From Echinometra lucunter (Eukaryota > Echinodermata > Echinoidea > Camarodonta > Echinometridae), in assembly GCA_029962745.1 (NCBI GenBank), contig CM057156.1:32494027-32558026 (forward strand): a DNA stretch of 64,000 bases, written 5' to 3'. Of this stretch, positions 37,301-52,300 are shown piece after piece. Under the pieces are notes generated by a model. It saw only the letters and a program-made list of their open reading frames with translations. It made no database searches and was not told the DNA's origin. Made by a program: the position numbers and the translations under genes. The stretch's first letter is position 1. Every line of letters begins with the position of its first letter.

Positions 37301-40300
37301 GATGTGCTGCACATCAAGAAATATAACTTCATTAACTTTAAAGAGCAGATTCTCACAATCAAATGAATCTCATCTTGAATACTAGTCTCTCACTTAACCA
37401 ATCTTTTCAACATCACTATCATGCAGTTAATTTTTGTTAGCCCACAGTAGTAACTGGTTGACTAATGAATTGTCTCATAGGTGCATATAGGGATCATCAT
37501 GTATGAGCCTATGAGATGAAGAAGAAGAAGAAGGAGGAGGAGGGGGAGGAGGAGGAGGAGGAGGAGGAGGAGGAGGAGGAGATATAAGGTTCCACCAAGT
37601 CCACTTTAAATCAAATGTTCATGGTGCAATTAGGGCAAAAGACAAAAGGTCCAACAACAGTGGATATGATACATGGTAAAGGCTTTTAATTATGCCGACG
37701 TTAGTTGAGTTAACACCTTTTGGCTCTCACCAGATATTATTTCCATGAAAATATATATAAACATTACAAATTTTCATTCTTCAATTGAAACTAAATAGCA
37801 ACATCACATCTGTACTATTCTATGGTCTTTGACACACTCATGGAACCTTGGCATTTCATCAACAGGTAACATCCCTTTATACATACCGGTAGGTGCAAGC
37901 TAGTCTGCCACTAAAGACACTGGTAAAACATTCAGCATGATGTTTGCCACCAGTGAAAGACTAAGATCTATATGCTCTCTCATGTTTGGTTTTCAAATAC
38001 ACTTGTATATCACTATTACTCACAATTTGGATAATACAATTATTTCTCAGGGTCTTGTGAAAAGACTCTTTGCTGGCGATTGAAAAGGGGTCTGTTCTTG
38101 CAAACTAGATTGAATCAGAAGTTTACATCATATCTTAATACAGCCACCTGATGATGTGGCACATGACAAACGTCTTTAGTAAGCTTTCTCAATGGCAAAC
38201 AAGGAAATAATATTCAAAGGATTCGTTGCCTAATGCTCCTTCCAAGATTAACATTTTCCCTAATCCAACATAATCCATTTTACTTTTTCCATTTTATATA
38301 CACCTTTTGCTAAAATTGCAATGCATCCTCAGGAACGTGTACGTTGAGTGGTTTTTAATCCACCACAAAAACATTTAAAGAAAGGTATAATTTCATATCC
38401 TGATTACAAGCACTCACAGATGTTTATTTTGCTATGTAACCTGCAAATTCAAGTTCTAAATCTAAGCTTTACTAAGCTTTAGTTAAGTTACAGAACGAAC
38501 AATTACATTGCCTGTTTTAATAGCCACACAACATTTTTCAAACTTTCTCAAGCGTAAAGACATTTTTTACAAAAATCATTATACTGTCTTGATTTTTCTA
38601 ATGCTTTCACATCAAGTTAAACACTTTCAAATTTGTACAGTGGTGAGAGAGCTTGTTCCCACTGGCTTTATAAATCACAGACAATACAGAATATGATGTG
38701 GATTAATGGTGTTAGATGGACAGTGGGAACTTGCCTTGGATACAACTCACCTCAGTATTGGAGTGCTTGGCGATTTACTGTGGGTGCAGTGTTACAACAT
38801 AAACATGCAGCAAAATGGATGCAGCACATATCACAATGTACATGGATGGGTGACATATCACAGGCATGCATTCAAAAAGAAGACAATGTGGGATGAGATG
38901 GGTTAAGCAATGCATGAATGTGAGTGGTGAATAATACATACAGCATGATGCATGGAATGAAACGTGAGGATGGGGATGAATACCAAATCAGAAAATATAA
39001 AAGGATTCATGAGGCATGCTTCATGTGCTGCAAGGTTGGGATAGGATGTAGCAGAGGTATCCATTGCTTATCAAAATTACATCTTGGAAGACTTTTCAAA
39101 AATTGACAAGGTAGTCTCATGGTGTAACCGTGCATGACACTATATTCTGGAATGTTTCGTATTTTTAATGTTTAGCAAGTAGCTGCCTTCTTTTATTTCA
39201 TATCTTATTCTACATCAGTGAAGCAGCTTAGATCTCACTTTTCTGCCTTTGTTTTTCTTTTCTGTCTTCAACCTAATTATTCTGGCAGCCTGCTTAATCA
39301 TTTTTGGCAGCTTTGGGGCTAATTTGTAAGAGCGAATAGTCCCTAACACGATGCACTGATGCATTTGATAATCACGTATTATGACATTGAAGGGGAAGAG
39401 CTAGTCTATGATTAATTAGAAACACTTCTCCTGTGACAAGGAAAGTTCACAAAATGGCCTCATAATAAGGTCTGCCAATTGCCAATTTAATGAGCAAACT
39501 AACTCATTAGGAAAGAACTAATTACAAAAGTCCGGGGTCGGCTGGGTACAGACTGTAGACAAAGTTTTTCAAAAGCTTGCCGATTGCCGAACAGAGAAAT
39601 AACTAAAATAGCAAATTCTGGATAAATGATGAGGCTTATAAATTAGCCAAAATGGACAAGGGCAAAATTGGACTTAGAGTAGGGAAGAGATGACTGGGAA
39701 GAAGTCAGGTGAAGTTATATGTCACCATGACAACAGCACAGAGCTGTATAGATTGGAATTCATGTGCAAGTTGATAGTACAAGGGGAATGAAGCAATGGG
39801 TATATAATGTTCATTACATATTTCAATTCCTCTTAGAGGTTAGGTGAGATTTATGACCTTTTGAAATCATCTGCAGACCATGCTGAAAGTTAATCCATTG
39901 AACACAATTTGATTTCAGTATAACACACATTTTCCATAGACCCTAGCCGGGTTATCTTGGGCTTAGTATAAAACAAGTTAATCAATGTTCATATAAATGA
40001 GTTAATAATGTCTTTCTAGCTCCCAGCAGTGGATCTTGGCAGCATTTAATGAAAATACTGTAAAATGAATTGACATGGATTCAAAGAAAGAAAGAGTGGA
40101 TAGTGATACATTTAAAGAGATGTGCATTACATGTGTATTTAGAAATAGTTAAGTGAAGATAGCAAAAGTCTAAAATCTATGGCTAAGTAATGAAATGTCA
40201 AATGGTCAATGAGTCTGTACTTTGATTAGAACTGAAATAGGCAACACTGAAAAAGAATAGCCACTGCAATATACATCTACAATTTGACAGCCCTAATTAA

Positions 40301-43300
40301 TTACAATTACCACAGCATATAAAAAACAAGCCATTTACAATACTACCAGAGCAAGATGGAAAAGTCAGCTTTCAAAACTAATGAGTTCCACTTTAAGACT
40401 ATTATTGAGCACTCTCAATCAAGTAGCTACAAAGCAACAAACAAACATTCTCCAATATCTAGGCAGTTCAGAGGCAACAAGAATATGTTTAAATTTAAGT
40501 CTCTTAATCTTCATTAACCTGTTTGGGGACTTCTCATTTTGATTCCATTTGATTGCTAACTCTTCCACATGTCGACATTCCAATGCTACCACACCATCCC
40601 TCCTTTTCTCTATCTCAACTTTAAAAGCATGGACAGAAAACCAAACAAAATCTAATGTTGAAATCCTTTGTCACTTCTTTCTGTCTTCCAATTTTTCCAT
40701 CTCTCTCTCTCCTCTCTCCTCTCTTCTTATACTTCTTATATTTTATACTTTGCATGTTGGAAGACTTTTGTCATTTCTCTCTGTCCTTTAACTTCTCTTT
40801 CTTTACACAAACACTCTCTCCCTCCCCATCCTTCCTTCCCTCCCTCTCTCCCTCCATCCCCTTCTCCCTCTGTCCCCCTCTCTCTCCCTCCTTCCCTGCT
40901 TCCCTCCTCTCTCTTTCTCCCTGCTTCCCTCCTCTCCGTCTCCCTCCCTCCCTCCTTCCCTCCCTCCCCTCTCTCCCTCTTTCCCCTCCATCCCCTTCTC
41001 CCTCTGTCCCCCTCTCTCTCCCTCCTTCCCTGCTTTCCTCCTCTCTCTCCCTCCCTCTCTCCTTCTTTCCCTCCCCTCCCTCCTCCTCTCTCTGAGACTC
41101 TTCCTCTTCCTCCCCCTCTCTCCTACCTTCTCTTATAATCACATCACTTTAATCAAACCGCACCCCTTTTAACCCACTGAACATGATTTGATTTCAGCAT
41201 AACATGCATTTTGCATAGAGCCTGGGTTATCTCAGGCTTCATGTTCAGTGGGTTAAAAATCAGGCCCATGCAGTAAGTTTTTTTTTTAGGGAACAGACCT
41301 TAATCACATTTGCATTGGGAATCAATGAAGAACCTTGCCATCTGTCTGGCGAATAAATGTTTTGTTAACATTAATCAACCTTGTCTCAACCCTTCCATTC
41401 CCACTCATAGCCTTGATAACGTTTCAGACCACGTTTCATGTTGCTTTAATCAAGTTTATCCCATGCGTGATGCTACTAAAAAGTCTGAGTACTATTTTCA
41501 CATCTGGGTCTGATAGCACATTAATAATTATAGTAAACTGAAAATTACGGGGGAAAATCTGTGTGTTTAAAAAAATCTCAATTTGCATCTTCATTTCAAG
41601 ATGACAAGATTCTCAAACTCAAACTGGAAAATAATCATTGCTGCAAATTTGTTTGAAATATATCAATTTGTATCATAATTTCAATATAACAAATCCTTAT
41701 AACTTGAACTGCACTATCTTCAGAGTACTATCGGCCCTTTCATTAAACTAAATCTAAACTTAACATCCACTTCAGAAATAATCATATCACCATTTCCTGT
41801 GCTCCAAAATAAAAATTTGGTATGTTCACAACATTGATTTCTACTGGAAATACATCCAAGAACATCCATTGACTGTCAGCATCATTTTCCTAAAATTTCC
41901 TGATTTATGATCAACTTCCAGAATTTCACCACATCATGATAGAGACTGCACATACCAACCAGTAAGGCAATTTCAATTTTAAAAATGGGCATTAATAAAC
42001 TTACCCAACAAAAAGGTGTATTTTGTGGATATTTTCTTCCTCTTTCCTTTGTTCTTGGGCAAACATTGGTGACCTATTCACAGCAAGAGCTTGAGGCTCT
42101 TGGCAAGATCTGTATGCTCAATGCCTGTTCTTGAAGCTATTCAAACATCATCAGCAAACATTGCTTGACCTCATTATGTCTCTCTATTGTAACTGTCTCT
42201 GATCTTGTAAACTGAGAGCAAACTTAATGCTATGCTACAAAATGAAATCAAACCCATGGGGTGACTTTCCACTTCACTTCTACTACTTACAGCATCATAG
42301 GCAGTTAAAAGTGCTCAAATTTTCAGACAAAGAAAACAAATCTAGATGATTATAGATTATCATAAAGAACCAAGTGAGTTTCAGTCAACAGATATCATGG
42401 AAATATGATAGTTCTTTCATATCGACTGACATATCATGTTTGGAATAAAGTTCACATATTTCTCATCAATCCCTAAAATCAGGAAAATCATTCCTGTTTT
42501 TATTGTTTGCTAAATAATTTTATGTATCCACCTATTTTGCTAGTTCGTCCAAACTATGCTGCTATCCGAGTAAGATCAAAGTCACAATCGCGCATGCCCC
42601 AACACGAGTAGTGCCTTCCCAGTTCACCTGTGCGTTCGCACAACCACCATCTTCCTCTTAAAAGTTGCCAGAGACAATGTTTAGGACATATTGCCAGGCA
42701 AGGAGAGGGGACGGAGGGAGGGACATAGGTAGATACATAAATTTATTTAGTGAATAATAAAAACAGGTATGATTTTCCTGATTTACTGCAATAAATTAAT
42801 GTATCTACCTATTTTGCTACACTAGCATGGATACAATCCGGGGTGGCATGTCCCATGGGAAGGAAACTAACAAGGAGAGATAGAAGATGAAGCCGCCCTC
42901 AGAGTAGAGGCTGCAAATCTCACTTCCCCTGAAGAAATATCCTTCAAATAGAAAGATGTAAATGAATTGGGGATCACCAGAAGGCGGAGCAGGAGTTGTA
43001 CACAGATCTAGTAGAATCTCTGACACTGGACTATCAACTGAGAGGCTCTCTCAGAGAGTCCTGAAGCCCTCATGTCTTCCCCGATAGCGGCCAGGCGGTC
43101 AAGTAAAGAACCGTTGGATGCTGATGGAGGATCTCTGGGAGGGACTGAGACACCAGGGGAGCGTTTCATGAAGAGTCTTGTCAGTGATTTTCAATGACTA
43201 ATTTGCTCTCAGCCAATCAGATGCGAGGATTTTCAGTAGCTTATAACAGTTGTCAGTGAGAATCACTTCAAACTCTTCATGAAATGCTCCCCAGGTCCAC

Positions 43301-46300
43301 CCTCGAGGAAGCATGAGAGGTTGACCGTCCAGAAGAGACAGAAGGAGAGGAAACCAAGGTCTCTTTGACCAACGTGGAGCTATCAGAAAGACCCACCCAC
43401 GATCCTCCTTGATTGAGAATGGAGGGAATGCATACCCTTGAAACTCTCCCCAATGGAGAGATAAGGCATCGAGAGCCCAGGCCTCCAGATCCCAAACTCG
43501 AGAACAATATCTCGGGAGGCAGTGATTGAGGGTGGTCACAAAAAATTTCCAGAGGAGCCCCAAGTCACACTGAGGAAATAAAAAATCTCCTGATGGAGAC
43601 ACCACTCCGATGGGAGGCACTTGCCCCGAGAAAGGAAATCTGCTATAAGGTTGTCCTGTCCAGGAATGTAGGAGGCTATCGGCACTATGTGGAGTGCCCG
43701 ACACCACCTCCACAACTGGGTGGTTAAAAAGTTCAAGGTCACTGAACAAGTGCCGCCCTGCCAATCGATGTAGGCAGCAACCATGGTATTGTCCGTAAGG
43801 ATCAACACGGAGCCCCCTGCAATCACGTGTTCGAAATGACGGAGAGACATGAACGCCGCCATCAATTCTAGCAAATTGATATGAGGGATGGTGCGCAGGT
43901 GTGACCAATCCCCCCGAAACTATCTCATCCCCACAATGGCCGCCCCAACCCAGAAGGGAGGCATTCATCATAATTGAGATCGATGGAAGGGGTGTCCGAA
44001 GAGGCTTGCCTTGAGAAAGGAATGCCTCGACTGTCCAGGGGACAAGAAGACGTTTGACTTCTCTTAAAAGAGGAAGCCATATCTCTCGAGAGAGAGAGAG
44101 AGAGAGAGAGTCTACATGTGGTTTGATGAATTTCAGCAGGTGAAGCTGAAATGGCCTTATTAAGATCCAGCAATCTGGGAAGACATCGATGAGACTAGCC
44201 AAATAACCTAGGAACTGTAGCCAATAACCTGCTTGAACTCTCTGTACGAGAAGTAGGGAGTGAGCCGTAGAGACGGTTGTTCTAATTCTGTCCTGACTGG
44301 GGCAGACAATTTGATTCACGATGTCTATTTCTGCACCCAGATAAATGGGTCTGCGAGTTGGAGACAGTTACGATTTCTCTCAGTTTATGATGAAACCTAA
44401 CCCCTGTGTGGTCCGGAGCAATATGTTCAACTGGATGTCCAGGCTGGACTCCGAGCTTGCCACCAGGAGCCAGTCGTCCAAATAAGTGAACAGCCTCAGG
44501 CCGCAATTTCTCAAGAATACGGCTAGATCTGACACTATCCGAGTAAAGACTCGGGCCCAGGTTTCAGCCCGAATGGAAGGGCCCGAAACCTGAAGCAGAA
44601 AAGATCCCGAGAGCTGGGATGGATAGAAACATGAAAGTAGGCATCTTTCAGGTCCAGAGATGCAGCTACATCTGTTGGCTCCATGGCTCTAAGCCAGAAT
44701 TTCCATTTGGAAATGTTCCGATGGGATTTAGGTGTTGATGATCTTCACACACTGAGGATCATCCTCAATTTCCCCAAGCGTTTGGGAATCACGAAGATTG
44801 GGAAGAGACACAGACTGGGGTGGTCTCTCACCCTCTCTATGGTGCCATTTTCCAGCTGAAGTTGAATCTCGGCCAAGATATGCTGCTGGAAAAGGGCCGG
44901 AAGGGATGGCCAACTGATTCGAATCGTGCCGTGTGGAATAGGCTCTGCGAGCTATATGCAGAAGCCTTCTCGCATGACTGAGAGCACGAAGGCATCTCCA
45001 GTAATATCCTGCCAAGCAAGAAGACAAAAGTGAAGACACCTGCCAACCACGTGATCCAAACCACGGGGCGCACCTTCAAAGAGACTGCCTGGCCTTGGCT
45101 GGAGCCTTGCCGCATCCCTTGGACCTCTTTGTATTCTTGGAAGAGTACCTACCTCTAGCCGCAGCAGACTGCTGGGTAGGAGGAGCAGGGAACCCCCTAT
45201 GCTGGGGGGCTGCAGTGGAAACCGGAGCCTTAGCCCGAGGTTGAAACTGAGTTGGCTGGGGAGCGCGAGGCGTCTCGACGACTCATTCGTCTGCTTACGG
45301 GAGGCAACCTCACGCTGAATGAGTGGAGAATTCCCAACACAAGAGAGGGAATATCACTGTCAAGGATGCCCAAAGACAAGAGAGCAGACTCTCTTCTCGC
45401 ATTCGTGACCAGAGCAGCAGCAGCCCCTAACTGAGACCATAGAGATCCTGTCAAAGACAGAAGAATCTCGTCGAGCACCAAGGAATCCGAATCAATCAGT
45501 TCCTGTGACCTAGCTCTGAGACTCAGTAAAGAGCCCAGATAGGCCATAAGTCTCAGAACAGACCTGGCATGAGGTGTAGGCTCTGCTCTTACAGCCTCCT
45601 GCCAACATGAATAATGTCAGGAGAAAAAGACTTCGTCTGAAAAAATCCAGCTAAGTCCTGGGATTGGAAGGTTAACTCCCTGGCAAATGCCCGTGGCTTA
45701 GATGCACTAGGTAGAAGACTGCTTCACTATGTCCTCATAGACAGACTTAAAGTCGTCCGTGAGAGGTATCCCCAAAGAGGAGGTCCCTTGTCTAAAGAGA
45801 AGGGACGCCTGAACCATGTCGGGTTGAGCCGGCAAAAAGGTCTCAGGTAGGTATCTCTGAAGCAAAACCTGGGCATCAACTGCCAGACCCCACTGGGGCT
45901 GAGGGGCAACAGTGACTCGAGACGAAGAGTCATCGTCAGAGTCCACTGAATGCAGGACCTGGCTCCATGAGGATGGGTGGTCCCACAAGTCAAATGACTT
46001 CTCCCTAGAAGGGTGCCAAGTGCCGCTGGGATAGGAGCAGCTCGAACCGGGCAGTCAAGAGTTTGATATAAGAGCAAAGTCCAAAAGGCGAAAGAGATCA
46101 AAATCTCAAATTTTAGACGTGGACTTATCTCTAACGATATTAACTCCTCCGCAGCGAGAATAAAAAGAGAAAGATGGTGGTTGTGGGCATGCACAGGTGA
46201 ACTGGGAAGGCACTACTTGGGGTGGGGCATGCGCGATTGTGACTATGATCTTTTTTTAATAGCAGCGGAGTTTGGACAAAATAGCAAAAAAGGTAGATAC

Positions 46301-49300
46301 ATTAATTCATTGCAGTAAATTTACACTTGTTTGTATATTCAATAACCTTAGTATAAGATAGAGATACATGTAAGATGCAAAGGAGATTTTAATTTCATAT
46401 AAAACAGTGGTAAATAAAAGGTGTGCATACATCTGTAATAGCTCCATCACTTAGAGATATAAAACTCTGCGTCCCCCCAGAAATTGTCCTCATGCACCTA
46501 CCAATACACAATAAAGCAGACGGCTACTGAGAGTAAGCTTTGTAAATTAAAATGGAATAAATTGCTATTCATTTTCAGTTAAGCATGCAGTGCAATAAGG
46601 CTACATGATATGAAATTTGCCAATTAATGTGGGATTGAGAGAGAGAGAAAAGACGGCACTTTGGAATTGGACATGCAGCAATGATGTAACCTAGGTAATG
46701 CACTCCCAGGCAATCTCATAAAGAGCTTTTTGATGCCTCCAAATTCACTTCTATAATTCATATCTCCCGTGACATATACGGTATTAAAAAATATGAGCTA
46801 CTGCTCTGCACATAATGTGGGAGATGCTCTGCATATGAATGGTACAAAACAGAAATTAATAATTATCCTTCTGAGTGGGAGCAGAGAAAGAGCATGTATC
46901 ATCATCATCATATTTCTATTCCACCTTTATTCACATTGTCTAGAAATGGTTAGTTACAATGAATTGCAGAAGCTGCATAGATCTCTCATCTTGCATATTA
47001 GATCTGGAATCGGATACTTAGGCCCTCGGCAAAAGAGGATAAATATAACCAATTTTCCTCCCCTCCTCCGCCCCCCCTCCAATCTTCCAAAGCAGATGAC
47101 ATAATACAGTCACACTTCATGATTTCTTAAGAAGTTGTCACTCTGACTTTAGAAAAACAAACATTTCCCCCTTCTCAACTTCACAAACTTTGTCTGTACT
47201 TCTCATGCTCTTTACTAGTAGATATCGACAATGCAAGATTTAGTATGCAGGTGTCATTATACAGAGACTGATTGGTATGTCATGCTTAGTCATTTGACAG
47301 ATTTTGAAAGTTTGAAGAAGTTGAAGGCCTATACAAAATAAGTAATGAATTTTGTTGAGCTATTTAATTTTTCATTGTGAAGGGCATTACCGAAGAATTT
47401 TAAATGCAATAGAATTCGGTTGGCCTGATCGTCTACTTAAACTAGAATCCATAAAACGATCAATTTCACATAATGGAAAAAAAATGTCACTCTAAACCAA
47501 TCAGGCTCTACATATAACACAATCATCATCAATGTCAAAGAATGTATATCACAACCTGACAATGCCCATCAACACAAACGGAACAATGTTATATTCTTTA
47601 AAAAATCATTTTACATAAAAAGAAGTGCATTCAAGAATGATGAGATGATAATAGCAGAGGCACAATGACAATGATGTAGGTTGTCATATATGGAACAACC
47701 AAAGAGTAGATATCAAGGTTATACATGAGGATATCAAAGTAAATTCCAAACACAGCCTACCCTCTCCCAGCCACTGATACCACACAGATAAAATGATTCA
47801 TAGAATGAAAAAAGACATCTATAATGAAACAATGCTAGAAGAAGCAGTCTTGAGAAGAATAAGCAGAATAAGCAATGCCCAAATAAACTTAGCCATGCTA
47901 TCATTTCACTCTTAATCATTTCATTCTGTGCATGCCTACTGTTTTTGCCTAACTTTGGGCACACAATACAGAGAAATTGAATTATATCATTTTCACTCAG
48001 GATAGATATTCAGATATTTGATATTAAATGCAGAGAAAAAGAATCATATCATTTTAACCCAGGCATGATATTCTCTGTAAATTTGTACAGCATGCACTGC
48101 TTTCCTCTAATAGGCAGAATCCTAATCATAACAATATCTCCCCCAAGCTCCTCCCCCTCAAAATATTCAAAGACATTCTAAATCCTTTTTTCCTCAAGAC
48201 ATTACAGAAAGGTGCAGCAAAGAAGGTTATGATAGCGGGTTTCTGCTACAATACTCCCTTTTAAAATTATAGCAAAATATTACCATGCTGCTTAAGTCAA
48301 CAGAGGTAATGTCCATTATTAATCATTCTTGTTTTGTGTAAAAAAAAGTTCATCCTTTACCAATTTCTTTGTAGAAGGTAGCCGAGTTAGAAGTATACGT
48401 TTCATAATGAACAAACAATTCCAGAGGAAATCATGGATCATATACTGGCCACAGCATGCATATTTAAGCATAACAATGCAAGCATAATTTTTTTTTCTTA
48501 CAGGCTTTACTTAAAGCTTTACTTAAGGTAAGAGGCTGCTACATGTAGCTGCATTCAACGTTGCATTCAATATGATGCATTTACACTGCTGTGCAGTCTT
48601 GACACATTATGATGCTGTAGATGCGGATTGAAGCATGCAAATAATGCAATCATTTACATGCTGAGAATGTATTTTTGAAAATCCACATAAAAGGTGAAAA
48701 AAAAACAATGAAATGTTAATTATGAATCCAGTCATTGATACAAGAAATCTTCACAAGCCAATATGATGAACAAAAATGAGCCAAACAAGCCAATATGATG
48801 AAAATAATAAGTCTACAAGCCAAATATGATGAAAAAATAAGCCAAACAAGCCAAACGAATATGATGAAAACTTTGGAGAAAGTCCACACTTGCCGACATA
48901 AATGACTAAAATCATCTTTCCAAGCTGACTGTTTCAAATGTCCGAACATTACATCAAAACATCTAATGCAATTTTTTTCTCTAATTTCTGAAAAATTGTC
49001 AATGAATATTTTTCATACATCAAAAATAAATTGAAGTCTCTTGAAAATGTTCATAACTGGTGTTAGTTAATGCCTTTTTGCTTTTAGTAGGCACTAATGA
49101 ATCACACCCTGCATGCAGATGTGATGTATGCTATGATGACTTCCAAAACAATATCAACAAAAAAACCCATGTTGATATGATCTCATACTATTACTTTTCA
49201 ATTTGACTGGTACATGAGATCATAGGTGCCGCAACCATGAGAGAGACAATGGATTGGGGAGGCAGAGCATTGTTCGCTCACAATTCTCCCCCCCCCCCCC

Positions 49301-52300
49301 AATCCTTTGTCTTTTTTCAGTGTTCCAGCGCCTATCCATAAGATACCAATAAAAGGAACAAGCATCTGACAATGAGATTCCTAAATCAGATCATGATGGT
49401 AACAGTCAACCAGATAGACAAAGAAATGCATATGATTTTGGACCTTAATATTCCTCTGCTTGCAAAATGGAAAGATTTTCATGCTGAACAATAAATGAGA
49501 AAAAAAAATGATGACATGCGGCCGAACTTCACCATACATCAATCTATGCCCTACCTTGATCTAAGCAGTGGTGACATCATCATACCCATGATGCAACATT
49601 AGCGAGGAGTCCGTGCAATGGACAGAAGTAGGCCACGTTGACACATTATAAAGAAATCAAATCGGACATGGAAAGAGTGAGAGAGAGATAGAGGCAAAGA
49701 AGAGGTATATATCGTGCACGGTTAGGCATTCCTGTTAATGAGAAAATTGTAGTTAGGGATACCATGACATTTAAATATGCTACACTACTGAGATTAAAAA
49801 AAGAATATCATCTATGCCTATGCATGATTACAGAGTATCTAATTAAAGAGGTTAGAAGAGGAGAGAGAACATGAAAAGAGGACAACAACATTACAATGGG
49901 CTATGGGAATTCTTTTTTCCCCTCATAACAACAAAATCCATACCACTAAGCAGTTCATTCTTATTTTTTAAAAATGCTAAACATAATAGACAATAATACA
50001 TGTCAAAATAAAACTGTTGATAACTCATTATCTATAACTAATTCCATATCATGGAAAAAGTTGCACAGCCCTGATTTCTGCATAATTTGGAAGCAAGAAA
50101 ATAGCCTAGCCTCTATGTAAATATTACAGCAAAATGTCATTCATTATACTTTAAACATGCTTTTATATTCAAAGAAAATAAGCTAATATATTTTGGCACC
50201 TAGATCTATTCAATCAAAAAATATTAATTCGTATTGATATATTCCAGCTGCGACAAAACAAACTAGCAAGTGTCCATTAAAAAGGGAAAGTCCACCCCGA
50301 TACTTTCACTCTTTTAATAAAAGGAGTTACATTTGAACAGCATTTTTAAAAAGAAATGAGCAAAATCAGTCAAAGAATAAGAAAATTACATTCATTTACA
50401 TTTTCTAGTAATTACTCTTGGCTCTGCAACTTGGCAACACTGATGACATCATATGCAAGCAGCTCTCCATTCACTTTGTACATGAAATTTCACATTTTCT
50501 CAATTTTCTTGGAAGTTACACATTTTTTAACCCCCATAGTCAATGTATGTTCAGAAGAATTGCTTTTTACATAACATAGTTTGATTATGGGGTGAGAAAA
50601 TATGTAACTTCCAAGAAAATTGAGAAAATGTGAAATTTCATATACAAAGTGAATGGAGAGCTGCTCACATATGATGTCATCAGTGTTGTCAATTTGCAGA
50701 GCCGAGAGTAATTTACTAGAAAATGTAAATGAGTGTAATTTTCTTATTCCTTGACCATTTGACCATTTCTTTTTTAAAATGCTGTTCAAATTCATCTTCC
50801 TTTATTCAAACAGTGACATTTCTGGGGTGGACTTTCCCTTCCATTAAGTTTGATTTCAAAATCATATTTTCAAACTCCTTGCACAGCATCTAGTTTGTTT
50901 GCACAATATCATGCACTGTGCCACTGTTGTGACTGTTACTTTTGCAAGTCTAAAACCATGTTTAATCACACATTAATACACAATGTAGTATGGAGTATGG
51001 ACAGTAACAGGGTAAAAAATATACGTCTAAATATCATAAGATTGTCAAGGGATCATGAGAAAACAATCGTAATTTCATAGTCACAAAGTTTATGACTGCA
51101 ATCATGTCCATACTGTCAACACCTCTTCCAATTATTATGATAACGATCATCATAAGTATACCACAAGATTGTTATCTCATAAGTACAATCATTTTAACTG
51201 AATTTAAGTGATGACAAAACTTTAATTATGAAACTAATAATTAAACCTGTCTATAAAAGCCATCCAAGGGAAATATAAAGGTCACTGCAGAAAGGTGGCT
51301 GCTAAATGCAGGTTCTATTAACAGGCCTTAAATTTCAATCATTTTAGGGCAAGGCCACTTTTCTGTAGGGCACATTCCTATATTACAGCATAGATATGAA
51401 GAATTACAAAGGGCACAAATAATCTCCAAGGCCAATGAGAGGGGCATTTAGGCCAATCAAAAGGGCATCCACGGCCATGGCCTTGGTGGCCTTCGATTAA
51501 TTTAAGCCCTGCTATAACATATATCTCTTCTTCAAGGAAGACAATGTAAGTGGTCAATATAGACAAGTGGTCAATATAGACAAGTGGCCTTTATAGAGAG
51601 GTGACTACTAAGACAGGTTTGCCTGTACTTTGACATGATAGAGATATATACACACTATACTCAAATTCTTCTGTTGGGAAATATCAAACAAAAGATAGAA
51701 GCATTTTTGCCATATTTATGATCAAACAACTAAAATAGCATAAAAGGATAATGCAAAGCAAAAAAATTATATATCCTCTTAGAATTACTGTACACATGAT
51801 TCCCATTTGGAGAGCTGAAGTTATAAATAAAGATGTGTGAGAGTTAATAGTTGCAATATTAATGGGTACAATGTGTGATATAATTTATGATTGACAATGG
51901 TCACAGAAGTAGGAGATATATCATACATGGAAATGAGAGGCAGAGTGGCTAAGAAAACCTGGTGATTGAAAGAAAACTACTCCCACAACCAAGAAAGAGA
52001 AAATGGGGTGTTAGAAGTGCCACTTGGCTTCTGTGTCCATTGCGTGATGTATTCATGTATGCAAAACACATCTTCATCACTGGTTCTAACTGCAAACACT
52101 CAACACATGTACCGGTATACCAGTCTGCTAAGCCAGTGATAAATTTTGTAAAATGAATATGAATAAGACCAACCACCACCTTGTGGTTCAGGATTCCCTC
52201 CAGACATCATTTTGCCAATCACGCAGAGATTTATTGTCTTGTGGGAGCAGAAAGGATGTTATCATGATTCAACTTGTTAGTAAATCACAATTTCAACAAA

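Larger units (their letters stand above)
34387..42475 (-). other. First part of the 26.8-kb exchanger intron
   Basis: Eight kilobases without a recognisable gene. It holds a (GGA)n tract (37516-37581), two family B MITEs and a C/T-rich tract (40690-41125). The ORFs are short and without domains. Confidence 0.65.
42476..46320 (-). mobile_element. DIRS-like retrotransposon, copy 1 (Gag kept, recombinase core lost)
   Basis: DIRS elements use a tyrosine recombinase in place of integrase and have inverted terminal repeats. Here inverted repeats of about 150 bp lie at 42512-42662 and 46165-46308. An internal complementary region at about 42727-42820 matches the reverse complement of both outer ends, the hallmark of DIRS. 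On the - strand come a Gag-like part, RT with YLDDW (44484-44470) and RNase H. The recombinase core is missing; only the tail of that ORF remains at 42820-43030. Frameshifts, stops and a nested MITE show that it is dead. It lies sense-oriented in the exchanger intron. Confidence 0.85.

Noticed and set aside
40655..41142. 146- and 156-codon Ser/Pro/Leu ORFs and an Arg/Glu ORF on the other strand
   Set aside because: C/T-rich low-complexity DNA opens all frames; no start context, domains or splice links.
48753..48870. Regular repeats that could look like a CRISPR array
   Set aside because: Units are imperfect, abut each other and lie in an animal intron.
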